A DNA stretch of 32,205 bases from an uncultured Pseudomonadota bacterium. Its GTDB lineage: Bacteria; Myxococcota_A; UBA796; UBA9615. A program made the position numbers and the translations under genes. The notes beneath the pieces are model-generated. The model saw nothing but the letters and a program-made list of their open reading frames with translations, had not been told where the DNA came from and ran no database searches. This document shows, piece by piece, positions 7,131-14,166 of the stretch. The stretch is taken from NCBI GenBank assembly GCA_937891735.1, contig CALAGR010000532.1:1-32205 (forward strand), written 5' to 3'. The stretch's first letter is position 1. The number at the start of each line of letters is the position of its first letter.

Positions 7131-8524
7131 TGCGTCCGCACGTCCTGCTGGTGAACCTGCCCCACCCCGAGCGCCTGCAGCGCCGGTGGGTGGCGAGCTA
7201 CCAGGCGCCGAACTTCCTCGTGCCGCCCACCGAGCTGATGGGGCTGGACGCCCTGCTCCGGGGCCGCGGGGTCGCGGACGTCACGCTGGTGGATGCGATC
7301 GCCGAGGGCCTGGGGACCAGCGGCGTCGTCGGGCTGTGCGGATCACACGCGCCGACCCTCATCGTGGCGCTCGCGGGCTTCGGGAGCCTGGCGCAGGACC
7401 TCGATGAGCTCGCCTCCCTCAAGGCAGCGATCCCAGGCGCCATCACGGCGATCTTCGGGCACCTGCCGACCACCACCCCCGAGCCCATCGGAAGGCACCC
7501 AGGGGTCGATCTGGTGATCCGCGGCGAGGCCGAACAGACCCTGCTGGCCCTGTGCGAGGCCCTGGACGCGGGCCGCCGGGAGTGGACCGGGATCCCCGGA
7601 CTGGCCTGGATCGAGGACGGCCGGCTGGTGCTCACCACCGAGCGCCCACGGATCCAGGATCTGGACGCCCTGCCCTTCCCGGATCACACCAGGATCGCGC
7701 TGAAGCACTACGGCGAGCCGTTCCTGCCGGGGCCCATCGGGGCGGTGACGAGCGCCCGGGGCTGCCCCTATTCCTGCGCGTTCTGCGTGCGCGCCTACGG
7801 CCAGGAGATGGCCTGGCGCAGCGCCTCCAGCCTCATCGAGGAGCTGCGGGCCCAAAGGCGGATCGGGATCCGCCACGTGCGCTTCCTGGACGACACGTTC
7901 ACGCTGGACCGCAAGCGCGTCCTGGCCCTGTGCGTGGCCCTGCAGGAGGCGGACCTGCGCATCACGTGGTCCTGCCTGACCCGGCTGGACCGGCTCGACG
8001 AGGAGCTGTGTCGGGCGATGGCCCGGGCCGGCTGTCGGCGCGCCTACGTGGGCATCGAGTCGGCCGACGAAGCGCAGCGCGACACCATGTCCAAGGGCCT
8101 GGGCCCCGCCGCGATCCCCGGCGGAGCAGCCGCCCTGCGCTCCGCGGGCATCGAGGTGTCCGGGTTCTTCGTGGTGGGCGAGGACGCCGCTTCGGTCGCC
8201 GAAGCCCGGCGCTCCGCAGATCTCGCGGTGAGCCTCGGTCTGGACTACGTCATCGCCACCCGCTTGCAGGTCTGGCCGGGCACGGCGCTGTGGACCGACG
8301 AGGCCGCGCTGGACCCGTCGGGCCTGCCCACCGGACGGCGCGTCGGCGCCCCCGGCGCGTCGGGCTTCGCCGCCGAGCGCGCCCTGTACCGCCGCTTCTA
8401 TTCGCATCCCCGCACGCTCGCCCGGCACCTGGGCAGGAGCGTGCGCCACCCCCGCACCACCGCACGCAGCGCAGCGGCCCTGCTGACCTGGGCCGCATCT
8501 TCCGCCACCCGCGACTTCATCTAG
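7130..8524 (+). CDS. B12-binding-type radical SAM protein 2
   Basis: 464 residues from the ATG at 7130, which shares its A with the upstream TGA. Residues about 1-140 form a cobalamin-binding-type domain (VLLVNLPHPERLQ, FLVPPTELMGLDALLRGRG, TAIFGHLPTTTPE, DLVIRGEAEQTL). The radical SAM motif C212-x3-C216-x2-C219 (ARGCPYSCAFC) begins the catalytic part, followed by RFLDDTFTLDRKR, AYVGIESADEAQRDTMSKG and SGFFVVGE. It is not a close copy of the protein at 4034: the regions around the cluster differ clearly. The fold places it with class B methylases and BchE/HpnJ-like enzymes, but the substrate is unknown. The PPTELMG segment near the N-terminus is common in enzymes acting on hydrophobic substrates, which is only a weak hint. 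Confidence 0.82.
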   Translation: MRPHVLLVNLPHPERLQRRWVASYQAPNFLVPPTELMGLDALLRGRGVADVTLVDAIAEGLGTSGVVGLCGSHAPTLIVALAGFGSLAQDLDELASLKAAIPGAITAIFGHLPTTTPEPIGRHPGVDLVIRGEAEQTLLALCEALDAGRREWTGIPGLAWIEDGRLVLTTERPRIQDLDALPFPDHTRIALKHYGEPFLPGPIGAVTSARGCPYSCAFCVRAYGQEMAWRSASSLIEELRAQRRIGIRHVRFLDDTFTLDRKRVLALCVALQEADLRITWSCLTRLDRLDEELCRAMARAGCRRAYVGIESADEAQRDTMSKGLGPAAIPGGAAALRSAGIEVSGFFVVGEDAASVAEARRSADLAVSLGLDYVIATRLQVWPGTALWTDEAALDPSGLPTGRRVGAPGASGFAAERALYRRFYSHPRTLARHLGRSVRHPRTTARSAAALLTWAASSATRDFI

Positions 8525-8531
8525 GCAGGCC

Positions 8532-9899
8532 ATGACGCTCCCACGCTCCCTTCCGCCGATCCCGATCATCGAGCCGTTCCGCATTCGCACGGTCGAGCCC
8601 CTCACCATGACCACCCGGGAGGAGCGCTCGATGCTCCTCATCGAGGCGCACTGGAACCTGTTCGGGATCCACGCCTCCCGCGTGCTCGTCGATCTGCTGA
8701 CCGACTCGGGCACCGGCGCCATGAGCACGGAGCAGTGGGCGGCGATCATGCGAGCCGATGAGTCCTACGCTGGGGGGGAGTCCTTCTATCGCTTCGAGCG
8801 CGCGGTCCAGGACGTCACCGGCATGCCCGAGGTGATCCCGACCCACCAGGGGCGGGCCGCCGAGTCGATCCTGTGCCGGGTGCTGGTGAAGCCCGGGGAG
8901 CGGGTCCTCGGCAACACCCACTTCGACACCACCCGCGCCCACATCGAGGCCGCCGGAGCCGAGGCCGTGGACCTGCCGGATCCCGCCACCGAGGACACCC
9001 GCACGGAGACCCCCTTCAAGGGGAACATCGATCTGGTGGCCCTGGAGCGCGAGCTGAAGAAGGGCAACGCGCCCCTGGTCATCATGACCGCGACCAACAA
9101 CGCCCTGGGGGGCCACGCGGTCGCGCCCGAAAACCTGCAGGTGGTGCGCGAGCTCACGACGAAGTACGGCGCGCTGCTCTTCCTGGACGCGGCCCGCTTC
9201 GCCGAGAACGCGGCGCTGGTGCGTCGGGACTCGCCGCGCTGGGGCGACAAGACCCCCGCCGAGATCGCGCGGTTCATGTTCGATCTGTGCGACGGCTGCT
9301 TGATGTCCGGCAAGAAGGACGCGCTGGTGAACATGGGCGGCTTCCTCGCGCTGCGGGAGCCCGAGCTGGCGCGGCAGCTGCGTGAGCTGGGCGTGCTGCA
9401 AGAGGGCTTCCCCACCTACGGAGGGCTGTCGGGGCGGGACCTCGAGGCGATGGCCCAGGGCCTGCGCGAGGTGCTGCAGCAGGACTACCTCGACTACCGC
9501 CTCGCGACGGTGCGCTACCTCGCCGACGGCCTGGAGTCCGTCGGGTTCCCTGTGGTGCGTCCAGCGGGCGGGCACGCCGTGTTCATCGACGCCCGCGCGT
9601 CGCTGCCCCACATCCCCCCCAGCCAGTTCCCGGCCCATGCGCTGGCGTGTGCGCTGTACGTGGAGGGCGGGATCCGCACCGTCGAGATCGGGACGCTGAT
9701 GTTCGGTGAAGCGGCGCACGCCGATCTGGTCCGGCTGGCGCTGCCCCGGCGGGTCTACACGCAGAGCCACATCGACTACGTCATCGCCATCGCGGCCCGC
9801 GTGGCGGAGCGGAAGGACCGGCTGCGGGGGCTCAAGATCGTGCAGGAGCCCGAGCGGCTCCGGCACTTCTCGGCCCGCCTGGCCCCCATCGACTCATGA
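8532..9899 (+). CDS. tnaA: tryptophanase (tryptophan indole-lyase)
   Basis: 455 residues from the ATG at 8532, 7 bases after the preceding stop. It aligns over its whole length with the tryptophanase / tyrosine phenol-lyase family: PTHQGRAAES, HFDTTRAH, TNNALGG, DAARFAENA, MSGKKDALVNMGGF (PLP lysine K262), GFPTYGGLSGRDLEAMA and GGHAVFIDA. Three residues that separate the two activities, recalled from the E. coli and Citrobacter enzymes, are tryptophanase-like: D132 in FDTT, V384 in TVEIG and H445 in LRHF. Tyrosine phenol-lyase has Thr, Arg and Phe there. The expected reaction is L-tryptophan to indole, pyruvate and ammonia; a modified tryptophan as substrate is possible. No tnaC leader or permease lies nearby. 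It overlaps nnrS by ATGA. Confidence 0.87.
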   Translation: MTLPRSLPPIPIIEPFRIRTVEPLTMTTREERSMLLIEAHWNLFGIHASRVLVDLLTDSGTGAMSTEQWAAIMRADESYAGGESFYRFERAVQDVTGMPEVIPTHQGRAAESILCRVLVKPGERVLGNTHFDTTRAHIEAAGAEAVDLPDPATEDTRTETPFKGNIDLVALERELKKGNAPLVIMTATNNALGGHAVAPENLQVVRELTTKYGALLFLDAARFAENAALVRRDSPRWGDKTPAEIARFMFDLCDGCLMSGKKDALVNMGGFLALREPELARQLRELGVLQEGFPTYGGLSGRDLEAMAQGLREVLQQDYLDYRLATVRYLADGLESVGFPVVRPAGGHAVFIDARASLPHIPPSQFPAHALACALYVEGGIRTVEIGTLMFGEAAHADLVRLALPRRVYTQSHIDYVIAIAARVAERKDRLRGLKIVQEPERLRHFSARLAPIDS

Positions 9900-11083
9900 A
9901 GATCCCTCTGCGCCTCGCCGGGGAGCCCCTGCCGCCCCCTCCCGGACCGGTCGTCCTGGCGACTGGATTCCGACCCTTCTTCCTCGCCGCGGGCGCCTTC
10001 GGGGCGCTCGCCGTGCCGCTGTGGCTCCTGCTGCTGTACGCCGGGGTCGCGGCCCCCACCGTGCTTCCAGGCATGACCTGGCACGGCCACGAGATGCTGA
10101 TCGGATACACCGGCGCCGTGCTCGCCGGCTTCCTGCTGACGGCCGTGCGGCACTGGGCCGGCGGTCGCGCCACGGCCGCCAACGGACCCCTCGCGCTGCT
10201 GGTGCTCGCCTGGATCCTGGGCCGCATCGCCAACGCGCCGGGCGTTCCGGGGGGCCTCTGGTCCGCCGCCCCCGACGTGGTGTGGCTGCTCGGGGTGACG
10301 GTGGCCATCGGGCGTCCGCTCATCGCGGCCGGAAGCCGGCGCAACTATGGCTTCCTGGCGGCCCTGCCCTTCCTCGCCGCGTGTTCGGTGGCGCTGCATC
10401 ACCCGACCGCGGTGGCGTGGTCGTCCCAGCTGCTCGAGGTGGTGCTGATGGTGTTCGTGGCGGTCCTTGTGGTGGTGGGGGGGCGGATCGTGCCGCTGTT
10501 CACCCGAAACGCCCTGCCCGACCTGGGCGTGGAGTCGATCCCCGCCATCGAGAAGCTCGTGCCCTTCGCCCTCGGCGCGGCCCTGCTCGCTCCCCTGGCC
10601 CAGGACTGGCCCCGGGTACGCGCGGCCCTGCTGGCAAGCGCCGCGACGGTGCTGGCGGCCCGACTGGTCCGGTGGCGCAGCCTGGGCACGCTCGGTGAGC
10701 CGCTGCTCTGGATCCTGCACGTGGGCTGCTGGTGGATCCCCGTGGGCCTGGCGGCGTTGGCGGCAGGTTCCGTCGCGCTGCTGCCGCCCGCGGTGGGGCT
10801 GCACGCCCTGGCGGCCGGCGCCATCGGGTCACTGACGATCGGGATGCTGGGGCGCGTGTCCCTCGGTCACACCGGACGAACGCTGGCCGCGGGTCCTGGC
10901 GCCACCGCGGCGTTTGCGCTGATGGTCACGGCGGGGGCCCTTCGCGCGGCGGCCCCGCTGTTCGGCACGCCGCGGGTCCTGCTGATGGTCGCCGGCACGC
11001 TGTGGTCGCTGGCCCTGCTCGGCTGGCTCGTGTCGTTCGCCCCGTTCCTGGTCGCGCCCCGACCGGACGGAAAGCCCGGGTAG
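9896..11083 (+). CDS. nnrS: NnrS family heme-copper membrane protein
   Basis: 395 residues from the ATG at 9896, overlapping the tryptophanase stop. The family hallmarks are clear: ATGFRPFFLAAGAFGALAVPLW near the start, then MTWHGHEMLIGYTGAVLAGFLLTAVRHWAGG, and later GGRIVPLFTRNALP. About twelve hydrophobic segments fill the protein, so it is an integral inner-membrane protein. NnrS binds heme and copper and is known to protect denitrifiers and pathogens against nitric oxide and iron loss under nitrosative stress. Placing it as the last gene of a radical SAM and tryptophanase operon is unusual. It may protect the oxygen- and NO-sensitive iron-sulfur enzymes encoded upstream (inference). It converges on the response regulator, with only 9 bases between the two stops and no visible terminator. 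Confidence 0.9.
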   Translation: MKIPLRLAGEPLPPPPGPVVLATGFRPFFLAAGAFGALAVPLWLLLLYAGVAAPTVLPGMTWHGHEMLIGYTGAVLAGFLLTAVRHWAGGRATAANGPLALLVLAWILGRIANAPGVPGGLWSAAPDVVWLLGVTVAIGRPLIAAGSRRNYGFLAALPFLAACSVALHHPTAVAWSSQLLEVVLMVFVAVLVVVGGRIVPLFTRNALPDLGVESIPAIEKLVPFALGAALLAPLAQDWPRVRAALLASAATVLAARLVRWRSLGTLGEPLLWILHVGCWWIPVGLAALAAGSVALLPPAVGLHALAAGAIGSLTIGMLGRVSLGHTGRTLAAGPGATAAFALMVTAGALRAAAPLFGTPRVLLMVAGTLWSLALLGWLVSFAPFLVAPRPDGKPG

Positions 11084-11092
11084 GACCCGCGC

Positions 11093-11761
11093 TCAGGCGG
11101 CGCCGACCTCGTTGACGTGCTCCACCCACGACACGGCCGCCCGCGCGAGGTCTGCGGCGTGCCGAAGGCCCAGCTTGCTCTTGATGTGGGCCTTGTGGGT
11201 CTCCACGGTCTTCACGGAGATCCGCAGCCGCTCGCTGATCTCGCGAGTGGCCAGCCCCTTGCCGGTCAGACGGAACACGTCGAGCTCGCGGTCGGAGAGC
11301 GAGTAGCCCGGCTCGTTGCCTCGATCCAGACCCACGGCCAACGCGCCGTGGGAGGCCGCCAACACCGGGCCCTGCACCCGGCCAGCGGCCAGGGCGCCGC
11401 GGATCACGGCGGTGAACTCGCCCGGACCCTGCCGCTTCATGATGCAGCCCACGGCCCCCATCCGGATGGCGCGCTGGGCGAAGTGACTCTCGTCGTGGTT
11501 GGAGAGCACCAGGATCTTCACGTCTGGCCAGGTCGCGCGCACCTGGCGCAAGAACTCCAGGCTGCCCATCCCGGGAAGCGACAGGTCCACCACCAGGATG
11601 TCGGGGGGGCAGGCGCTTCCGACCAGCTGCCTCAGGGCACTCTCGCCGTCCATCGCCTCCCCGATGACCCGGGCCCCAGGGAGCGCGCTGATCAGCGCCG
11701 CGAGCCCCAGCCGAAAGACCGGGTGATCATCCACCAAGAAGAGGGTCTGAACCGCGACCAT
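11093..11761 (-). CDS. NarL/LuxR-type response regulator
   Basis: 222 residues. The ATG at 11761 is chosen because the receiver domain starts right after it (VAVQTLFLVDDHP) and GGGAGG plus AAGG lie upstream. Receiver: DD near residue 10, phospho-acceptor D59 in VVDLSLPG, ILVLSNHD, and lysine in CIMKRQG. The C-terminal LuxR helix-turn-helix reads LSDRELDVFRLTGKGLATREISERL...VKTVETHKAHIKSKL. This is the class of NarL/NarP/FixJ-like regulators. No partner kinase is next to it. It is the last gene of the long respiratory operon and converges on nnrS. A Crp/FNR-like palindrome and an extended -10 precede it, so it probably also has its own promoter. Confidence 0.88.
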   Translation of the reverse strand: MVAVQTLFLVDDHPVFRLGLAALISALPGARVIGEAMDGESALRQLVGSACPPDILVVDLSLPGMGSLEFLRQVRATWPDVKILVLSNHDESHFAQRAIRMGAVGCIMKRQGPGEFTAVIRGALAAGRVQGPVLAASHGALAVGLDRGNEPGYSLSDRELDVFRLTGKGLATREISERLRISVKTVETHKAHIKSKLGLRHAADLARAAVSWVEHVNEVGAA

Positions 11762-11796
11762 GGCCTTACCTGCCTCCCAACTATTCGACAACATTG

Positions 11797-11805
11797 GGTT
11801 TAGCA
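11797..11805 (-). promoter_or_regulatory. predicted extended -10 promoter element of the response regulator gene
   Basis: On the minus strand TGC-TAAACC resembles an extended -10 (TGn-TATAAT). No good -35 is visible, as expected for an activator-dependent promoter. The implied transcription start near 11790 lies 41.5 bases from the centre of the palindrome at 11824-11839. Confidence 0.3.
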
Positions 11806-11823
11806 CGCCGGCCAGGAGCGGCT

Positions 11824-11839
11824 GGTGATCTCGATCACC
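11824..11839. promoter_or_regulatory. Crp/FNR-family operator-like palindrome
   Basis: GGTGATC-TC-GATCACC has two perfect 7-base arms. It fits both GTGA-N6-TCAC (Crp type) and TGAT-N4-ATCA (FNR/Dnr type). It lies upstream of the response regulator and about 41.5 bases before its predicted start site, the usual class II activator position. Which regulator binds cannot be told from the site alone. Confidence 0.45.
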
Positions 11840-11842
11840 CAT

Positions 11843-11856
11843 CGGGGTTTCCCCCG
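11843..11856 (-). terminator. small GAAA-loop hairpin after apbE
   Basis: On the minus strand CGGGG-GAAA-CCCCG forms a 5-bp stem with a stable tetraloop, starting 7 bases after the apbE stop. There is no T tract, so it is at most a weak terminator or processing site. Confidence 0.25.
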
Positions 11857-11863
11857 GGATTCG

Positions 11864-12889
11864 TCAGGGCGCCGCGGGTGGCGGGGCAGGCTCCAGCGGC
11901 GGATGCCGCTCCACGAAGCGCCCCTGCAGCCCCTCGGTCTTGTGCACGAGGCCCGCCGCGTCCACCCAGACCGCCTGCACGTCCTGCTCCTTCGCGATCC
12001 GCAGGCCGTCCTGCAGGGACACGAGCATCAAGGCCGTGGACAGGGCGTCGGCCTCCGTCGCGTCGGGGCTCACCACCGTCACCGACCGGAACCCGCGGCC
12101 GGGCAGCCCGTCCCGGGGATCCAGGATGTGGTGGTAGCGCACCCCGTCGTGCTCGAACCAGCGCTCGTAGTCCCCGCTCGTGGACACGGACGCCCCGCTC
12201 ACGGAGATCAGGGCGAACCAGTCGTTCCACTCGCCCCGCGGGTCACGGATCCCCACGTTCCAGGGCCGGCCCGACGCCGCGTTCCCCGACGTGTAGACCT
12301 GCCCCCCGGCGGAGAGCACGAAGTCGGTGACCCCGCGCGACCTGAGCATCGCGACCGCCCGGTCCAGGGCCCAGCCCTTGCCGATGCCTCCGAGGCCCAC
12401 GAGCATGCCCTTGACCGCCAGGCGCGCGGACTTCGCCTCGCCGTCGAGCTCGAGCTTGTGCCAGTCCACCAGGGCCACTCGCCGCAGCCGCTCCGCGTCG
12501 TCGGGCGGGCGCGGGCTCGCCGCCTTGAAGTCCCACAGACCCCACAGCGCGGCCCAGGTGGGGTCGAAGGCACCGCCGGTGGCTTCGGCGATCGACACCG
12601 AGCGCTGCAGCAGCGCGAACAGCTCGTCGGGCAGGACCTGCGGAGCGCCCCCCGCCGCCCCGTTGAGCGCCGCCAGGGGCGAGGTGTCCTTCCACTCGCT
12701 GGCCAGGGCGTCGACGTCCCGGAAGATGCCGAAGACCGCCTCGGCGTCAGCGGCGGTGCCCGTGGGGCCGACGAACTGCACCTCGATGCGGGTCGTCATC
12801 ACCTCCGCCGTCCACACCCGGGGCTCGCCGGACAGCGCCGGAGCGCAACCCAGCACGACCAGCAGGAGGCACAGCGCTGGTCGGAACAC
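11864..12889 (-). CDS. apbE: FAD:protein FMN transferase (ApbE family)
   Basis: 341 residues from the ATG at 12889. The N-terminus MFRPALCLLLVVLGCAPALS has a lipobox-like LGC, so it is likely an outer- or inner-membrane lipoprotein facing the periplasm. Family motifs follow in order: SEWKDTSPLAALN, AEATGGAFDPTWAALWGLW, GGIGKGWALDRA (nucleotide binding), LSAGGQVYTSG, VSGASVSTSGDYERWF, and the late HHILDPRDGLPG and ATEADALSTALM. ApbE moves FMN from FAD onto a threonine of target proteins such as NqrB/C, RnfG/D or NosR. No such target is visible in this window, so its client is elsewhere or new. It sits 10 bases after the oxidase subunit IV gene and before the response regulator, inside the respiratory operon. 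Confidence 0.92.
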   Translation of the reverse strand: MFRPALCLLLVVLGCAPALSGEPRVWTAEVMTTRIEVQFVGPTGTAADAEAVFGIFRDVDALASEWKDTSPLAALNGAAGGAPQVLPDELFALLQRSVSIAEATGGAFDPTWAALWGLWDFKAASPRPPDDAERLRRVALVDWHKLELDGEAKSARLAVKGMLVGLGGIGKGWALDRAVAMLRSRGVTDFVLSAGGQVYTSGNAASGRPWNVGIRDPRGEWNDWFALISVSGASVSTSGDYERWFEHDGVRYHHILDPRDGLPGRGFRSVTVVSPDATEADALSTALMLVSLQDGLRIAKEQDVQAVWVDAAGLVHKTEGLQGRFVERHPPLEPAPPPAAP

Positions 12890-12899
12890 GGGGACGGCT

Positions 12900-13469
12900 C
12901 TAGTGACCGGCCTTGCCGTGGTCGACCGCGGGGGCCGCAGCGCCGTGAGCGCCCGCCGGCGCCGCCCCGTGCGGCGCGGCAGCGTGGTCCTCGGAGTAGT
13001 TGGGATCGGCGTACGTGTAGCCCTTGGGCTGCTTGTCCTGGCACGCGTCCCAGTCCTGCTTCTCGTTCATGCACGCCAGGTAGGCGTCCTGCTGCTCGTG
13101 CAGCACCACCTGGCCGCCGTGCAGCGGATCCACCATGGAGCGCGTGAGCAGGTCCGTCATCGTCAGCGTGAAGAAGACGCTCATGAAGAACAGACCACCC
13201 AGGAACGCGAGCAGGTTCAGCCGCTTGTCCCAGATGAGGTGCATGAAGACGCTGCACACCAGGCTGGCCTTCGTGAAGGCCACGATCATCGCGACGATCA
13301 GCGACCAGGGCTGCGGGATCCCGAGGTACGAGATCGCCACGGTCAGCGTCGTCAGGACCAGCAGGGCCCCGAAGACCCCGATGTACACGGACAGGGGCGT
13401 GATGTGCTCGTGGATCTCACCGGCGTGGGAGCCACCGGGGGAGAGCGACGTGTTCTTGGGCGTTGCCAT
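12900..13469 (-). CDS. coxD: cytochrome c oxidase subunit IV, prokaryotic type, with long C-terminal tail
   Basis: 189 residues from the ATG at 13469. Three membrane helices occupy residues about 26-108 (LSVYIGVFGALLVLTTLTVA, WSLIVAMIVAFTKASLVCSVFMHL, LLAFLGGLFFMSVFFTLTMTD), the pattern of the small COX4_pro/CtaF subunit of caa3-type oxidases. Typical members have about 100-120 residues. Here some 80 more follow, first polar with two cysteines (LACMNEKQDWDACQ), then rich in His, Ala and Gly (DHAAAPHGAAPAGAHGAAAP). The tail should face the periplasm or cytoplasm and may bind copper, but this is only suggested by composition. It is the fourth subunit gene in the usual order coxB-A-C-D. Confidence 0.85.
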   Translation of the reverse strand: MATPKNTSLSPGGSHAGEIHEHITPLSVYIGVFGALLVLTTLTVAISYLGIPQPWSLIVAMIVAFTKASLVCSVFMHLIWDKRLNLLAFLGGLFFMSVFFTLTMTDLLTRSMVDPLHGGQVVLHEQQDAYLACMNEKQDWDACQDKQPKGYTYADPNYSEDHAAAPHGAAPAGAHGAAAPAVDHGKAGH

Positions 13470-13481
13470 CGTGCAGCCCTC

Positions 13482-14138
13482 CTACTTGACCAGGTACAGC
13501 AGCGGGAACAGGAAGATCCACACGAGATCCACGAGGTGCCAGTACAGCCCCACGTTCTCGAGGAAGACGTAGTTCCCGTCCATGAAGCGGCCGCGCTGCG
13601 CCAGCACCAGCAACCAGAGCAGCACACCGATCCCGATCACGACGTGGATGCCGTGCAGGCCGGTCAGGCAGTAGTAGATCGCGAAGAAGACCGGCATGAG
13701 CCCGGTGCTCCCCGTGTACGCGTAGTGGCCCGCCGGGAAGATGCCCAGGTGGAACTTGTGCGTGTACTCGAAGTACTTCACGACCATGAACACGCAGGCG
13801 AACAGGATCGTCAGCGCCAGGTTGATCTTGAGCGCCTTCGGGTTCTTCGTCTGTGCCGCCCGGACGGCCAGGGCCATCGTGAAGGACGAGGTGATGAGCA
13901 CCACCGTGTTGATGCCGCCCATGACCTTGTTGAGCTGGTCGGCGCCGGCCAGCCAGGTCTCGGGGTACATCCAACGGAAGGCGACATAGGCCATGAAGAG
14001 GCCGCTGAAGAACAGCACCTCCTGAGCCAGGAAGAGCCACATTCCGAACTTGGCTGCCTCGTTCTGCTGGGCGCCACTCTGGAAGAAGTGGGCGACCCAG
14101 GCCGGGCGGTTCGGATCCGACGCGTGCGCGTTTGACAT
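13482..14138 (-). CDS. coxC: cytochrome c oxidase subunit III
   Basis: 218 residues. The ATG at 14138 follows a GGAG at 8 bases, and the sequence before it overlaps coxA. The protein is a standard short subunit III with five membrane helices: [90 protein letters not shown], and [17 protein letters not shown]. The conserved FEY, GLHGxHV and [14 protein letters not shown] motifs are all present. It has no redox centre and stabilises subunit I in the inner membrane. The gene sits between coxA and coxD, 28 bases after the coxA stop. Confidence 0.95.
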   Translation of the reverse strand: MSNAHASDPNRPAWVAHFFQSGAQQNEAAKFGMWLFLAQEVLFFSGLFMAYVAFRWMYPETWLAGADQLNKVMGGINTVVLITSSFTMALAVRAAQTKNPKALKINLALTILFACVFMVVKYFEYTHKFHLGIFPAGHYAYTGSTGLMPVFFAIYYCLTGLHGIHVVIGIGVLLWLLVLAQRGRFMDGNYVFLENVGLYWHLVDLVWIFLFPLLYLVK

Positions 14139-14166
14139 CAATAGTCTCCGGTAGAGCGGCAGGGGC

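Noticed and set aside
8532..9899. Tyrosine phenol-lyase as identity of the PLP enzyme
   Set aside because: The three discriminating positions are Asp, Val and His as in tryptophanase, not Thr, Arg and Phe.
11084..11092. Bidirectional terminator between nnrS and the response regulator
   Set aside because: Only 9 bases separate the stops and I see no hairpin with a T tract there or in the flanking codons.
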